Below, piece by piece: positions 45,526 through 59,614 of a stretch of DNA of 64,000 nucleotides. Made by a program: the position numbers and the translations under genes. This DNA comes from Galaxea fascicularis (taxonomy: Eukaryota; Cnidaria; Anthozoa; Scleractinia; Euphylliidae), in assembly GCA_948470475.1 (NCBI GenBank), contig OX419335.1, forward strand, positions 35,007,797 through 35,071,796, given 5' to 3'. The notes below the pieces were generated by a model. The model saw only the letters and a list, made by a program, of their open reading frames with translations. It was not told the origin of the DNA and ran no database searches. Numbering within the stretch: the stretch's first letter is position 1; every line of letters starts with the position of its first letter.

Positions 45526-48367
45526 TATTGTTTGGGTGCTAAAGTTAAGTTCGAACAACACGCTAAGCATTTACAGTTTGACAGTAACAGCGCGGTTCAT
45601 TTCAACTTTCACTGAAATTCTTCAAGCAGTAACGGTGCCGCATCATTACAGTCATGGGTCCCTGGCGACCCGGCAGGCATTGCCGTGGAGTCTCATTTAG
45701 GCAAGGGCTCAAATAAACTGCTGATGTATATGTGGTGTATTAACCCTTTAAACCACACAATTGCTATAGAACGATCCTGTCCTTAATTCTCGTTATAAAA
45801 TTAGATGCGGATCACTCCAAGGCTTTTGAGGGTTAAAGGCATGGAAATGGATACGTTACCTGTCAGTCCCGCTTGCGATTATCGATGAAGGGAAGACTCT
45901 CTTGGTGAAGTTCAGTTGCAATGGCTTCGCGCGGGTTCTATGAGAAAACAAAAACAAGCTTAAAAAAAAAAAAAAAAACCCAGCCGGTAGCGGTACCTCC
46001 GTGTTTGGAGCGCTGTACCCTGACAATTATCCCCAAGATTTCGGCCCGGGGGTCGCTTATACCAGCTGAGCCCAGCACCTCGCACACCCGAGTGAATATC
46101 CGGTCATCCCAGTGAGGGAGAGATTTGTCGGCTCCTAAACCATTCGTGACAATCCCACTCCAAACGCGCGGCAAAGTACCGGTCCTACATATCAAACTAT
46201 GGATCGAAAAATTCTATATAAAGGTGATGTGATTTAGTCAGTTTGTCATCCATGTGGTGCGCATTTACTACGTGCGCATGCGTATTGCCATTTTAACTAT
46301 TCTAAACGGGAAAGAGAAGCTGATGCATGCTCATGCATACTTAATAGGCAATTTTGGCGTGTTTTGCTTTGTAAGTAGTGCAGTGGGTACAATATTTTGC
46401 CAGTAGGACTGGATGACTCGAAGCTTATGCAAAATATAGATGAAATAGGAATCGGCGGACTTGCATGGCGACTTTACCAAGGAGTTATCCAGAATTCATC
46501 TCGTGCGTCAACACGGAAATTTTGGACGAACGACATAAGCTGCCGTAAAATAGTATGTTCAGTCTGCTGAAAGAGTAAATAGGCAAATGGGGAAGAGAAA
46601 CAAGGACCTTGAACCGAGCTTTGCTGGATGATACAGACCACGGGCTCAAGGAGAATATTGTGCATTGGAAACGCCAAGACAAAACTGGGTCTTTTTGGTG
46701 TTGTTCGAGGGCGCGTGATCAAAGCAAATAATTTTCCTTTGGTAGCAGAACAAACGGTCATTTTCAGTGGTGAGAATCGAGAGCCTCCCTGTAGCTGATT
46801 TCAGCGTAAGAGATCCAGCTGTAACGGACTTTCTTGATCGTCTAAGGGCCCAAACAAAGGCAGCAAAGGTTTTCGAGACAATATAGCAAGACTAAAGCGA
46901 TTGGGAAATGTGAATGCTAACGGCAACGTACGTGTCAAACTCTTCTTTCAAAATCTGTCCAATCAAAGACGTTTTGTTGCCTACTAAATTTGATCGCCAT
47001 GAAAGCATACGACTATATGGCGAAAAAAAAACCTGTTACAGCAATTATTCCTCGCAAAGTATGATAGCATTTTAATTTATAGTCAGAATTCACGAAACCC
47101 CCCAAGCTAAAGAATTCAAAGCTGAAATGTGCGAAACCCAAGAGAAAGCTAAAATGGGGAAAACTTTATTCGGACTGGGTTTCCATTCGTTTCTGTTTAT
47201 CTCTGAAGGGACTGAATGATCAATACTTGTACTACGTACTTGTAGACGGTAGTGTTGCCATTTTTATTCTTTCAGTAATTCAGAGTTTTACAGTCCAACA
47301 ATATAAGACAAAGCAGCGCGTTTTAGTATTTCAAGCCTCAATTCTCAATCTTTCAAGTTGGCATATCAATCCTCGAGTTCAAGAGTCCATCTTCATGAAG
47401 GTTTGCCTCTAGAGCCGTCATATGGGACATACCACCTTTTCAGGATGAAGAATTACGAATGCTCGGTCAACCTTGTTTTCAGGGTGTTTCATCTCCTACC
47501 TCAGACGGGATGGGGAGATGAAAGACCCTGAGAACGAGGATGTTGGTCGGTGACAACTCGAATGCGTCTGGTCGCTACCACTGGAGGCTCTTCGTGGATT
47601 TCCGCCAACCAGCAAATAAACGAGCTCTGTTTGGTCTTGCAAAACGCTACTGGAGTGTTACAGTAAGATTCAACTACCCTTCCACTGCCAGTCGAAACCT
47701 GTGGAGAAACTCTTAGCTACCAAATACAATTGCTTTGTTGTGGTCCTGTATTCACCATACATACTTACAAGGTATATCTGTGGCTACATTATACCTATAG
47801 GACGTACAGCAATTATTAGTTTACTGTGCTTCGTTCATCTCTAAGAGAAAAGCTACTGATCAGCCTGATCATCAATTTCCAATGAAGTTGTTAATTATGG
47901 AATACAAAAACGTTGGCCAATGTCAGTTTACCACATCAGACCCACTACAAAACATCTAATTTTTGGGATACTTGCATTAATATTAATTTGTGATTTCTGA
48001 ATCTACTCAGGAACGAACAATCAAGAGGTGGGCGGGGGGTAGGTTTAAGTTGGTGCAAAGCAACAAATAAAAAGAAAGAAATCCCCTGAAAGCTTTCAGA
48101 ACAAAAATTGTGTCACATGTAAGCGAAAGAGGATAATGATAAAAATACCTTGTGAACTGAAGATAAAAAGACAATAAACCCCTCCATCACGTAAATGAAA
48201 AAAATTGGCCAAGAAAATCTTCAACCCGCCCCCCACTTGCATTGATGGCTCGTCCCTTGGTTACTGCTGGTAAGTCGGAACAAAATGTGTACTGTCAACG
48301 ATGCTACCTGGTAGCAGTAAATGAACACTACTAACAAATGTAACTACAAATACACTTCATTATCCAC

Positions 48368-51300
48368 TTATTGGTTCAAATGGTTTAAACCATTTACGAT
48401 TATTCGCTTATTATTGTTACAATTGTTCTTGTAGTTCCCAAGCCATTGTTGTACCTCTGACAGGCGGTAGTTGTAAGGACCCGTTCCCCCTTCATACACT
48501 ATTTTCCCTTCCTGTATGATGAACAGTCTTTCAGGATACGCTCCGTACGCTCGGGTGGCTTCGTTGTCCATGGTGTCCACCACGACTGGAGACGAGCATC
48601 GACTTACTTTTTTCAGATGTTTCGCAGCCGCACAACGCTCTTGTTGGGACCGATGCTGTACAATTTCAATGTTGTTCTGTAAAAAGACCAAAAAGAGATT
48701 TCGATAATTTAGTTTTCGGGTTTTGAAGTCTTCAGTACTGACTGAATGCGTTTGTAACGTCACTCAAATTCGAAAGGGTTAAAATCTTTTACTCAAAATG
48801 TTTTCTACTTTTTTAACCCTCGTCTGATCAGGCCTCGTTGCAACTACTTATGTCTTAATTATGATGACAACACCACGTCATCCTTACTGCTGGCTACTGT
48901 GATAGTTAATCACTTTGGAAACCAAAACGGTAGTCTTATCGCCATGTTTGCCGGCCGTGATATACGACATAAAAAGTTGCGGTGTTCATTTTTCATGCAT
49001 CATGAAAGATTTTTACTTCACTGCTTTTGAACCAGGATACGAGAGTTGCAAGGTTTAGTAAATACGAAATTTTGATTGGCTCTCAGTAGTCGGCACATTT
49101 GGTGGAAGGCAAGCGCTCTCATCACTCTCGAAATGGTGAGAGCGAGGTTTTTCTCCGGCTACACCAGTTTTCCCCTCTCCTCAAAAACCAACATTTGATT
49201 TGATTTGATTTGATTTGAGTTGATTTAGAGTTCATTTGATTTACAGTCTCCCCAATCAGTAGAGACCTGTGCTCGGCTACAAAGATTGGGGACTTGAATA
49301 AAGTGATTATTAAACCCACCCATGACACATAGAACTGCCAGCCTGCAGTTGCGATGACCGGTGAACACTCAAACTACCCAAGTAACACGACCGTTAATTG
49401 AATTTAGTCAATGGATGCTGCTTGAAGCCGATATAACGCGCACCGTGATTGGCTAAGTACCAGGGCATTATTCTCCCGTGATGCCCACGAGCCGATTACA
49501 AATTATGCAAAAAACAAACAAACTTTAAGCTGTTTCTTTAAAGTCATATAAACAAAGTGAAATTACCCCGCTATAACGAATATTTTTGCAGTTGGTAACC
49601 AGATAATTCGTTACAACGGGGTCTTTGCTATGACGAAGACCCCGCTATAACGAATAAGGTTTTCGGTACCGTGGAACTTCGTCATAGCAAGGTTCCACTG
49701 TATTAACCTCGAACGTTCGGTCTTTAGGCAAAATTTCAAACCTAGCTGGGCCTTGCTTATTAATCTCGTTGCAAGGCCCCAGTTTGAGAGTTTGAGATTT
49801 TCACGTAAAGACCTCATTCTCGGTTGATAAATGCGGTAGTTAATTGCAGGTAGGGCGCTTGTATTTGAACCGTGGTTAGTCGCTTTTTAACTGTTTTAAA
49901 TCCTCGTCAAAGCCCAAAGAAGCACTGAGTATCAAGTGAAATATGATGACTACTCTTGTAGCAAGACTGAGTTCTTTACATTTCCACGGCCTCCCGACTT
50001 CACTTACCTTGGAGGAAAGAGCGAAGAAAAAAAGCATCTAAAATGCGTACACGAGGCTTATTTTTGTGAGCCATTTGTCTTTACATTAAAACTAGGCAAA
50101 CTGCCCTAGCCAGCCAGCCAGCCAGTCCAGGATAGCGTCCAAACCCTGAAATCGTATAGCATCGAAGTTGATACTCGCTGGAGGTCATAAAACCCGCGGG
50201 ATTGGTTTCGGTAAAAACGGCAGGATGGTTGCTCTGGATACAAAGTCGCGAGAATTTCAATTTAAAATACTCCATAGATTTTTAACTACAAATATCCTTT
50301 TAAAGAAAACGGGAATACTCTTTTTGTGGAACTGTGGACGAACCCTTGAACATCTCTTTGTATCTTGTCCCATCATCACAACGCTTTGGAGTGATTTAAT
50401 TTGCTGGTGTAGAGGAGTATAAATATCCAAATTGATTCACTTTGCGCTTAAGATATATTATTTGGTATTATCTGGAAAAGGAAGGACGATTTATCATATT
50501 ATGAATCATGTTATTATTATTGCAAGACAATACATTTATTGTTTATTGTAGAAATAATTAATGTTTTAGATCCGCCCTTCACTGCTCTTTTATCAAAAAT
50601 CAATTCAGTTTATGATATTGAAAGTAGAATTGCAAGTTTAACTAATAAGTAGACACTTTCAAATGGGGCAAGTATATTAAGAGATAATAACAGGTTGAAG
50701 CCGGTTAGTATCGATTTGCCCTAGAAATTTATAATTCATTGCTATTATTGGTTATAACATCTTGTTTGCGTTAGTCGTTAAGTCATATCAGTTTTGTTAT
50801 TTTTGCGGCTATTGTTCTCTTGGTTGTTCTTTGTGTGTGTAAAATATTGAATTATTATGGAAAAAATCAATAAAATACAAAATAAAAAAAGCCGACATGA
50901 TTAGGATGCGTTCTCCTTCGTCGAACGCAATTAGCCACCCTCTGATAAGGTAGCGTGAAAGTATTCTAGCTTTTACGCCTGCGGATAAAACTCGACAACA
51001 AGACCTTGTACATGAAAGTTTTTTTGCTTTTCTGTGACTTCAGGTGTCTACTATTGTATCCGTTGAAAAAAAAAAAAACAAATAAGTAAATAAACAAATA
51101 AACGAGCGAAAACTTACATTCCAGCGCCATTCATCAGTGGGATGAGCCTCACAAATATAGACGATAAGAAAATCTGCCACCTCTTCAAAATCCCGAACAA
51201 CATTTATGAAGTCGTTCAGGAAGGTGATGTAAAATGGGGGTCAGGTACAGCTGCCGAAATTAACCACAAGGGGTCGATTGCCTCTGACGAAATCTAGCAG

Positions 51301-51594
51301 TTTGCACGCTTCACCTTCAATGGTAACCAACTTACAGTTTGGAGCGGACGAACCAAGCCGAGCTGTTTTGTTATGGTCGCCAATCAATATCTTCAAAACA
51401 GCAGTTAACATTTTCTTTCCTCCGTACTCATCCCAGAAATTTTGGTAGGGTACAAGGAGATGCCGCTCTTCGAACCGCTGGACTCGTTCCTTGATGAAGG
51501 GAAGAGATGACGCGACTTTTAAAAGGCCAACAACGATAGTTGCTTTCAGAATTGTCATCCACAGGCCTATACTGTGTTGCAGCTCCACCAACAT
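48368..51594 (-). CDS. Duplicate copy of deiodinase DIO-B
   Basis: Coding exons 51594-51118 and 48676-48368 are identical to those of DIO-B, including the selenocysteine TGA at 51243-51241 and the intron sequence. Zero differences across coding, intron and flanking homopolymers argue that this is the same gene assembled twice. Confidence 0.9.
50168..50892 (+). pseudogene. Duplicate copy of the truncated LINE
   Basis: Identical to 38966-39690 through the assembly repeat. Confidence 0.55.
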
Positions 51595-54500
51595 GTTAGC
51601 GAGCTAGTGACACTAAGAACACTGAAGAAACAAAGGAGCACTACTTCAGATGGATCAACTCCTTGCGAATGACTAGCCAAACTATACTTGTGATGAGAAG
51701 GGGTGATAACCCAAGAATAGTTGGAGTGTTAAAGCATTTTTTAGATTGTTGGTAAATCAGTCGTAGCGTTGCATGCTTGTGTCAAGCATTCTTCGTGGGA
51801 GTCACGGAATTCCACTGTTATTGTATATTAAACAAACCAATCAAACTATGAACAAACAGAGCATTAATTAGAGCTAACAAATCCAGCACTGATCCAGGGA
51901 AGAACTGTGATTCGGAAAACAAGAAAAAATCTTGCCCTGCTGAGAGGCTGTCAAAGAGTTGCCCCACAGCCCGAGGGCGAACATATTGACGTCTTTTTTC
52001 TGTTCACTGAAGTAATTGAAGTAATCAGTGAAGTCGTTGGGAAAGAAGTCTAATTCATGATCATTTGATGAACCGTTTCAGCTTTTCATTCGATTGGGTT
52101 TCTGTTCTAGAGATGGCCAAACTTATTAGATCTCTACAAATACCTTACAACCCGTGTGTCTGACTTGTAAATCACAGTAAAATGCCAACAGGTAAAGAGT
52201 GGGAGTGTGGGGGTGGGGGATACCTGCCTATATATGACAACAAGATACGCGCAATCCAAATTGCCTTATTCATATGGTAGTGCAGTGTATTGCATAAGAT
52301 GGAAAGTTGAAAAATGGCGTATTTTTGTCTGAAAAGAATAGCGGGAAGAAAAAAACCGCCTTGCACAGTGCTAGTACCCTATCAAAGTATCTGTGTGCCC
52401 CCACATCCCCCCTCCCCCGCACGTTCAGCTCAAGTAATTGGACATTGATGGTTTTTTCTATGGTCGAATGAAATCTTTAAATATGGCGATTCAAATAGAG
52501 ACCATCGAGCAACACTTTGATTGGCGGCTTCTCGTGCGCTATTTAAACGAGCACACAAGTCAACGAAACAACTTAAGTACAAAAGCTAGTCAAGTCAAGA
52601 TCTCTCTACGTGAGGAATTTAAAGTTTCAATGTCACCCTTTTTGTGCATCAATAGGCATTGACAAAGGAACGACCTGCAAAGTGGCCGACAAATAGTTTA
52701 ACATTCAGCTCCTTCTGTTTATAAGATACATGGCCTTTAGCACTGTTGAGCTTTTGCCGACTGAAGGCAAACCGGCATGTTTTAATGAAGATCAGGTGCT
52801 ATGAAGCGTTCGGTTATGACTGCAAACAGTTACCAGGTTTTGTTTTTATATGTTTCGTGATTAATAGATATTTCTTGTCTGCAGAAAGATCTGTACTGAC
52901 GCAACTGAAAACGGAGCAGGTCGAGAGCTGCCACAAGTTTTGATTTCTCCCGAAAATTCAGTAACTGATAACTTATTTAGCCTCACCTGTTCCTAGAAAT
53001 GTACAGGTCTTAAAACAATTCTGAAAAAGGAATTTGTCAATTTGAATGAGTCAAAAGTTTGGAGAACCTCAAATATTGTTCATGGTTGTTAACTGTACTT
53101 TCTTAACAATGGACGAAAGCTTTGGACGTTAACCATTGTCTTTCGAGACAAAGCGTTTTCAGCTTTATACACCCCTAAAGTAGCATCCACGAAAACAGTC
53201 ATTCTTCACGCCTCAATTTCTGCAGAATTTGTGCCTACACTCAGCCGTGAGGTCGCCTCAGTGTGACATGTGCATCAGCAGTGAAGGGAGATTCAAAGAA
53301 GAGATGAAAGATGTTTGGGTTTTTTAACAAATGGCCGTCGATGGGTTAATTTGTGGTGAGCAGAAAAACGTGCGAAAGCCTCTGTGGCTGGCAGTGATGA
53401 GTGAGGTAACAAAGAATGGTTATGAGGGCAAATATAGTCTAACAAAAATCTGTTGATAAGGAACAATGGAAATAGAAGTTGCCGATTCGGCGGCGGGTCC
53501 CTGAAGAAAGCATGGTGTTTTGAGATTAAACACGACATCATAGCTGCAGTGTTCGTTTGCTTTTTCGAATCTGTTCATTACATTTGAAAGAGTCAGTATA
53601 CAAAAACGAAACCTGTCCGGTTTTGAAAAAGGAAAAAAGCCAGAAAATCTGAAATTTCCTAACTAAATCATGACATGTACCTCAATGAAGGCCGCCGTTT
53701 CTCTCGAGAGATTGATTTTGTTCCAAAGCAATATTTAGCAAGCTTAAAAACTCAGACTAAACACTCTTCGCACATTTTTGTTCTCTCCCCCACCTTGACT
53801 CCAACAGTGATGAAATTAAGTCTTACCGTGTAATGATGTACCACTTATTAACTGATTTCTGCTGCTTGCACTATACTTTCGTGGCAATATTCAGGAACGA
53901 CAGTCAGTGATCAGAAGCGATTCCGCTGCTGCGAGAAACCATTACTTTTTCAAACATACTCGAAAATGTATCATTTTGATGTCAGCTGCCCAACAGTTAT
54001 TTAATTTGGTGGTTTAAGACCGATAACCTTTTCTCAAGAAGTTCATGCCCTCTGTCAAGACAGAACACATTGCCCACATTATCGCTCACGAGTCGAGCTC
54101 GTGCATTTTCTTTGCGTGGAGAGACAAAAAACAACAGCGGGACGTTTGGGAGAACGACAATGAAAGGAAAAGGGTTTGTGTTACAATGACAAAGAATTTT
54201 GTTTCTTCAAATCACCCCGACCGCCATTTTGTGTGGTCCGTGAGCCCGCAATATGTCCAATATGGTCAAACACGTCGGGCTGTGATGAAAATGGTGTGTC
54301 GTCTGAAGGATATTCTCTTCATTTCGAATGAATTAAAATTTCTTTGCCATTAACCTCTTTTATCATCCGTAAGTTATAGTGTAATCCTCAAGTAATCCTA
54401 CTGACTACTAAGAGGCCCTTTTGTATCTTTAAGCGCGTCGCAACTCTCCCTTATTTATTTGTTTAGCTTATTATTTCGTTCTTGACGGTGGCCCACTAAG

Positions 54501-55279
54501 GCCAAGTATAAGATAGATTAAGTAGAGCTCTGCATAAGCAGATCACTTCTGTCTCTGTTTTTTAAAACTCCTAAGATACATACTGGAATACCCCACGAGT
54601 GGGATATTCTATGGTAAGATACGAGAGAGCCTTGCATAACTCAGTCTACCATATCCTGGAAAATACGTTGCCTTACATAATCGATGTGGTACACGATGGG
54701 ACGGTTGGGTGTGATACCGTTCAACTACACTGATTGATGGGAAGGTTTGGTGGAATACCTACGGATATATAACGGCTTACCTTAATTCTGGTTTTCTGTT
54801 TCTTTTTTTTTATGGCATGGTACAAATATGTATCTTGCTATCCAAGCAATTTGTCTTTCAAAATTAATAGCAACCGTGCGGGTTATTGGTGAGCATTTTT
54901 TTCTGCACCTGAAAGTCTTCGATTGCAGTGTTTGGCATAAGTTTCCAGAATTAACTGGAGAGTAGACTTTGCCGGGGATTTGAGTAGCAACCTTGATCGC
55001 AAAAGAGATTCGCCTCTCTTTAGTTAACTGCCGGTAAGCTCTCATAAACGTAAACGCAGAAGCTATCAAAAAGTATCTTCAGGCAGTAGCAGCCGATACC
55101 AGTGGGCACCGTTTCCTTGAATTATTTGCGTTTTATTGTGAACTAATACCTTAAAACCACCGGACGTTTGACTCAAGTTGGTGTGAGCAACCTGAGCTCT
55201 TGAATAGCAATAGGACTGCAGGACCGTAGCAAGGCTAAAATAACTGGCGGGCTAAGCAAATTGGCCATGCGGAGCTAAT

Positions 55280-55300
55280 CCTCCCCCCCCCCCCCCCCTT
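55280..55300 (+). repeat. Poly-C tract
   Basis: A long C homopolymer shortly after copy 2 ends; length unreliable. Confidence 0.8.
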
Positions 55301-55559
55301 CTCCAACTTCGTTGTAGACATTGGGGAGTTTTCCGGTGGCATGACGGGGACGGGCAAGATGAAAGCAATATGTTTATGAAATAAGCATCAACCGCTGCAC
55401 ATCCATCACACTTCTCTTTTATTTCACGTTTTATAGGGGACGTTAACACCCCACAACGAATTGTTATTTTTATCATTAGTCTTGGAACTGGCTCTTATTG
55501 TTTGACTGCAGGAGATCGGCGCCTACAATTTTGCGCTTGGAAGATTGGAGATGAAGTTT

Positions 55560-55680
55560 GAAAGAACGCGAATTCACTTTATTGATGTTTTCGCTGCCGT
55601 CACTATCGTGGTATATTTTTCGCAGTGGTATCTGCCTGCTAAGCGAAGTTAAACAAATAAATAAAACTGTTTTTTTTTTC
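55560..55680 (+). repeat. Retroposon tail sharing its end with the SINE at 2329
   Basis: TCTGCCTGCTAAGCGAAGTTAAACAAATAAATAAA-like sequence matches the 3' end of the element at 2580-2640 (CCTGCCAGCTTGGCGAAGTTA followed by the same AAATAAATAAA tail). No tRNA-like head is visible, so it is a truncated copy or the LINE partner's tail. Confidence 0.5.
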
Positions 55681-55740
55681 ACTTCCAAAAATTGTGGGGG
55701 AGGCCCACCCCTACCCCTGCTACAGGCCTGTTCTGATTTG

Positions 55741-57880
55741 TTTTAGGTGACTTACGGAATTTTGGTTAATCATGTCTAAGTCAAGCCACGCATGCCACTG
55801 AAAGCTGTTCGACATGAAATTTCGTTTCGTGCAATGACAACAACCAAACTGGGGAAATGTTAAGACGGATGGGGTAAAAAGGTTTTGAGGTCACTCAGCG
55901 ACACGTTTAGTTTTAGCCAAACAAAAAAATCGCAGTACTTACATATTTTTGCCATCACAGGCATTGCGGCAAAACACGGTTCGCCCTCAGTTTCGCCGCC
56001 ATGCTAACTGCAACAGTGTTCAATTTCTTTTGATGAAAATGTGAAGTATGGGCATTTATTAGAAATAGTATGTATACACACTTGAGCGATCTTGGTGCGG
56101 ATTCAAGGAATGTGATTGGTTCGCTATTTTAACATTGTTCACTCAGCTCCTGGCCTGCGTAAATTCGCGTTTCGCCAGCGTTTCTGAATTGGAAAATTTA
56201 AAGGAGCTCTGTTATGCTATTTCGGTCCACTGTAAAATGCTTAAGATGTCTTTAAATCAGTGAAAACCCAAAAGTAACGAAATAGTTTAGTTTATTTACT
56301 CAGGACTATGTGATTGCACTGAGACTAAATCATGATACTGTCTTCTTCTGTTACAGATGGCAGGGATGGAAATCGATTGCATTTTGAAAAATTAAGCCTA
56401 AATTTTTCAAATTCTCGCACGTCATCTTGGAGCCATGGCCAAAAATGTACTATAGATGACTTTTTCCTACAAAATATCGACTGACATCTTTCTCCTACAT
56501 TTTAGGGAATGTTTCAGAACGAGTAAAGGTCATTAATTAGCATTTCTGTTTAGTTTCATCGGAAAACAACGAAACGTCCATGATGTAGCCCTTTAAGAGT
56601 ACAAGAAGATGCTGTACTAGAAAATACAAATAAGGCTACGAAATTTGGCTTGAAAGTTTTCAAAGGTAAGACGAGACTTCATATTTTGCAAAGCAACGTT
56701 TTGCAGTTTGTTTCTCTCGCTAGAAATGAAATAATCTTCACAACAACAATTTGTTTGCATGCTTTCCACGCATGAATTGAGAGGTCAATTAAAATCGACG
56801 TTTAGTGGTTTCCTTCTTAAAGTGCTGACATCGTCTGTTATAAATATCGATTCATGTGTATATACTAAAAAAATGTATCTTCAATCTCGGTAAACAGCAG
56901 CAAAATATTTATCTCTTTGCTTCCCGGCTAGGTAAATATTCTGCCACTATTCACCTCCATTTGAAAGAAAAAATGTTAAATATTGGACTATAAATTTAAT
57001 TGAGAATTGTTCTCTCTTTGGGAACGCATCAGTAACCATTAGCTATGGTTAAGCTAGTCCACCTCCCCGAAACAAAACCGTGGAGTAGAGCCATTAGGCA
57101 GATCCGATCGACGAGTCATTGCAACTGTTAGCTAAAGAAAAGAACAGAGAAATTGTTTTGGGATACTTCGAAATCGAAAAAATACTAGAGCCACCACCAG
57201 CTGGCGTGAAACCTTAGTTTAGGTGCACAACAAACTTGTCATGGATTTTTCGTGCCGCTTGGGGGCATTCAGTTTCAAAATGCCCACAGCTATAGCAATC
57301 ACAGGTAAAACGTGTTTCGAAGTCTAAATTCGAATTGTAAGCGGAAAAAGAAATCGTAGATTGGACAACGGAAACTTTGCAATCTGTTTTGTACGATAGA
57401 CGCTGCAACAGATGCAAAATCCTGTATTTAAAAAAAAAAAATACTTTATTAGTTCAAACTTTATGTATGGACTAAACACGAAGAAGCGTCAGTACTGTAG
57501 ACTCTTCAATTTAGTCGAGTTGCTCGAGATATTTCAAAACGCGATTGCGGTTTGCCAAAGCCATTCTATCTGATCAGCCTTGAAAACTGCAAGCATTGGT
57601 TACTGTTTTGGTTCCTTATTGGCATAGTAAATCATAGCCACGCCCATGAACAAAACGAGATTTTGAAACTTTTTTTGTGAGGGTTTCCGAGAGGCACTCT
57701 TACCCAATTTTCCGGCTACCCCAGGGTGGACAGAAGATGAAAGACTAAAGAAGAGCGGAAGCTTAAAACCATGAAAAAAACGAAAACAAAACGAAAGCAA
57801 CTGATCCATGACAAATATTGGTTCAAAATAAAACTCTAAATCCTTGCGGTTTTGCTACATGAAGGATCATTGTGTACCAA
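55741..57880. other. No gene recognised
   Basis: Unique-looking AT-rich sequence. The minus frame 57417-57214 holds CYSCGHFETECP, which superficially resembles a zinc knuckle but has the wrong spacing. A fragment of the palindromic repeat seen at 25652 occurs at about 56930. Confidence 0.45.
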
Positions 57881-57889
57881 AAAAATGTC

Positions 57890-58420
57890 GAGTTTTTGAT
57901 AAGGAAGAAACCGAGAAAAGAATGAAAGTGAGTTCGGGTTGGTGTCGATTTTGTTTATGCAGTTATATAGGATTAACAAAGAAGATTAAAATTGTTTCAC
58001 TCATAAACAAACAGAAGTCAAGAGGGTAACTGACTATTTTCTTAGAGAGCACGTTCACGGCTTGAGGGATTAAATGGAATTTGAAGTTCTGATTTCCAAA
58101 TAGTGATGTGTCCACAAGAATTCGTCTTAATGGCCAATTTCTTGGCACCTTAAAGTGTCGGTTTTAGCTGAAGAGAGCCGCGAGGAAAGAATCAATATGA
58201 ATCAAGTTGGTGTCGATTTTGTTTATACATTCAAAAGGGATTAGCAAAGAAGATTAATTTTCTCACTCAATAACAATTAGCAGAAGTCAAGAACGTTAAA
58301 CTGTTTTCCACTACAGCACGTTCATGCCTTGAGGATAGAATGGGATTAAAGGGGATTCTGATGAACCTACACGAATTCCGTCTTAATCCTGTCTAAGAGA
58401 CGCCAATTTCTTTGTCACTC
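57890..58420 (+). repeat. Decayed direct duplication of about 270 bp
   Basis: 57930-58145 and 58205-58420 share, in the same order, TTGGTGTCGATTTTGTTTAT, GGATTA(A/G)CAAAGAAGATTA, AGAAGTCAAGA, GCACGTTCA and CGTCTTAAT blocks with many differences. Open frames over them are not conserved between copies, so they look non-coding. A further short duplication (CTG(C/G)AAATCTGATCTG) follows at 58420-58520. Confidence 0.6.
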
Positions 58421-58794
58421 TGCTGGAAATCTGATCTGCTTTGAGAGTGGAATGAGAGACTACTACTGATAATAGAACAAATCGTCATCAGCGACTCTGC
58501 CGGAAATCTGATCTGTTTCTAGAAAATGAAGGACTAGTACTGAAACTGGTTTCTTTCATCTGATAACCAGTTTGACGAGTGAAGGAACGTATTTGTACAT
58601 GCTCCGCGAAAACGACAAAATCGTTTGTTCCATTCAAGGGTGCATTTGCCTGAATGGCCTAATCATCGAGAATTCCAAGTATTTCAACGACATTACAGTA
58701 AACGTATGGCTGATCTAAAGCTCCTGTTAGCCTATTACTGAACGTGCCTTTCATCCTAAGCCTCTCTTGTTTTTAAGTGTTCTAAAAACAGTTT

Positions 58795-58820
58795 CAAAGT
58801 TTCAAAGTTTCAAAGTTCAT
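58795..58820 (+). repeat. GTTTCAAA tandem octamer
   Basis: Three to four tandem copies of GTTTCAAA. Confidence 0.7.
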
Positions 58821-59267
58821 TCCGTGCACTTAACATTTGGCACCCGGATTCAATCAAGATCCTGCCATATGAAACCGGCTGAGAATAAAGAACCATGAAA
58901 CAAACTTAGCTCCCGCTATGCAGTTCATTATTTTGGGAATAAAGTACAGGGTATGGGACTTTGGGAACCAGGAACCTTAGAGAAAATAGGGATTTGCTGT
59001 TTGCGGCCTCTGCAGCTTTTAAAATTGTGCACCAAACTCTGCTCGTATTTCAAGTCAAAGATTAGCTATTACCAAAGAAGGAAAAAGTAGGCCAACGGAT
59101 AATGGAGTGCAGAGTCATCCTGAAACTACGGTCTGCCAGCTCGAGATAACAAACAATATACTCTTAATTAAGGAGCTGTTACATGAGGCAATATTTTGAG
59201 CAACTTTTAGCTCAAAAACGCAAGTTGCGCGCGAAAAATTGAATTTTCCAAGCGTTGCTTATGGTGG

Positions 59268-59510
59268 ACAATCGATCGATATTAGACTGATACTTGTAAA
59301 ATATCGGTAAAGCATAGGTATAGTGTCGGTGAAATACCAGAGAAGTATTGGCATCTATCGATCGATATATCGACCGCCTGCCGCCGACCGATATGTATTG
59401 GTTGATTCATCGACCAACCATGATCGACCATTGACCGATCGCGACAATCGGCCAAGTGGGTCGACCGACCTTCCACCCACAATCGACAAACTGTCTACTG
59501 ACTATCTAAG
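59268..59510. repeat. ATCGATCGA / CGACCGAC cryptic repeat
   Basis: Degenerate tandem ATCGA, CGACC and CGATCG words make this stretch self-similar on both strands and produce long false frames. No protein motif is present. Confidence 0.55.
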
Positions 59511-59614
59511 GAATAGACGCCTAGCATGCATCCATCCAATTCGGGATGCACGCGGATAGTTGGGAGACCACGAAGGTAGCGCAAGAGACGCTCGGGGCGC
59601 AGCCTTCCTTGCTA

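Larger units (their letters stand above)
44001..55002 (+). repeat. 11,002-bp segment, copy 2 (probable contig-start overlap)
   Basis: Same sequence as 32799-43800 at offset 11,202, starting at the first base after the gap. Beyond 55002 the sequence is new. The features inside are listed once more for completeness and should not be counted as extra genes. Confidence 0.95.

Noticed and set aside
44001..51594. A third and fourth deiodinase gene
   Set aside because: They are identical to 32799-40392 and bounded by the gap; best explained as an assembly duplicate.
54782..55069. 95-residue minus frame at the end of copy 2
   Set aside because: No recognisable domain or conserved splice context. 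Its counterpart in copy 1 is simply cut by the gap.
57214..57417. Zinc-knuckle-like CYSCGHFETECP frame as a gag or nucleic-acid-binding protein
   Set aside because: Spacing does not fit CX2CX4HX4C, there is no neighbouring pol, and the frame is short and isolated.
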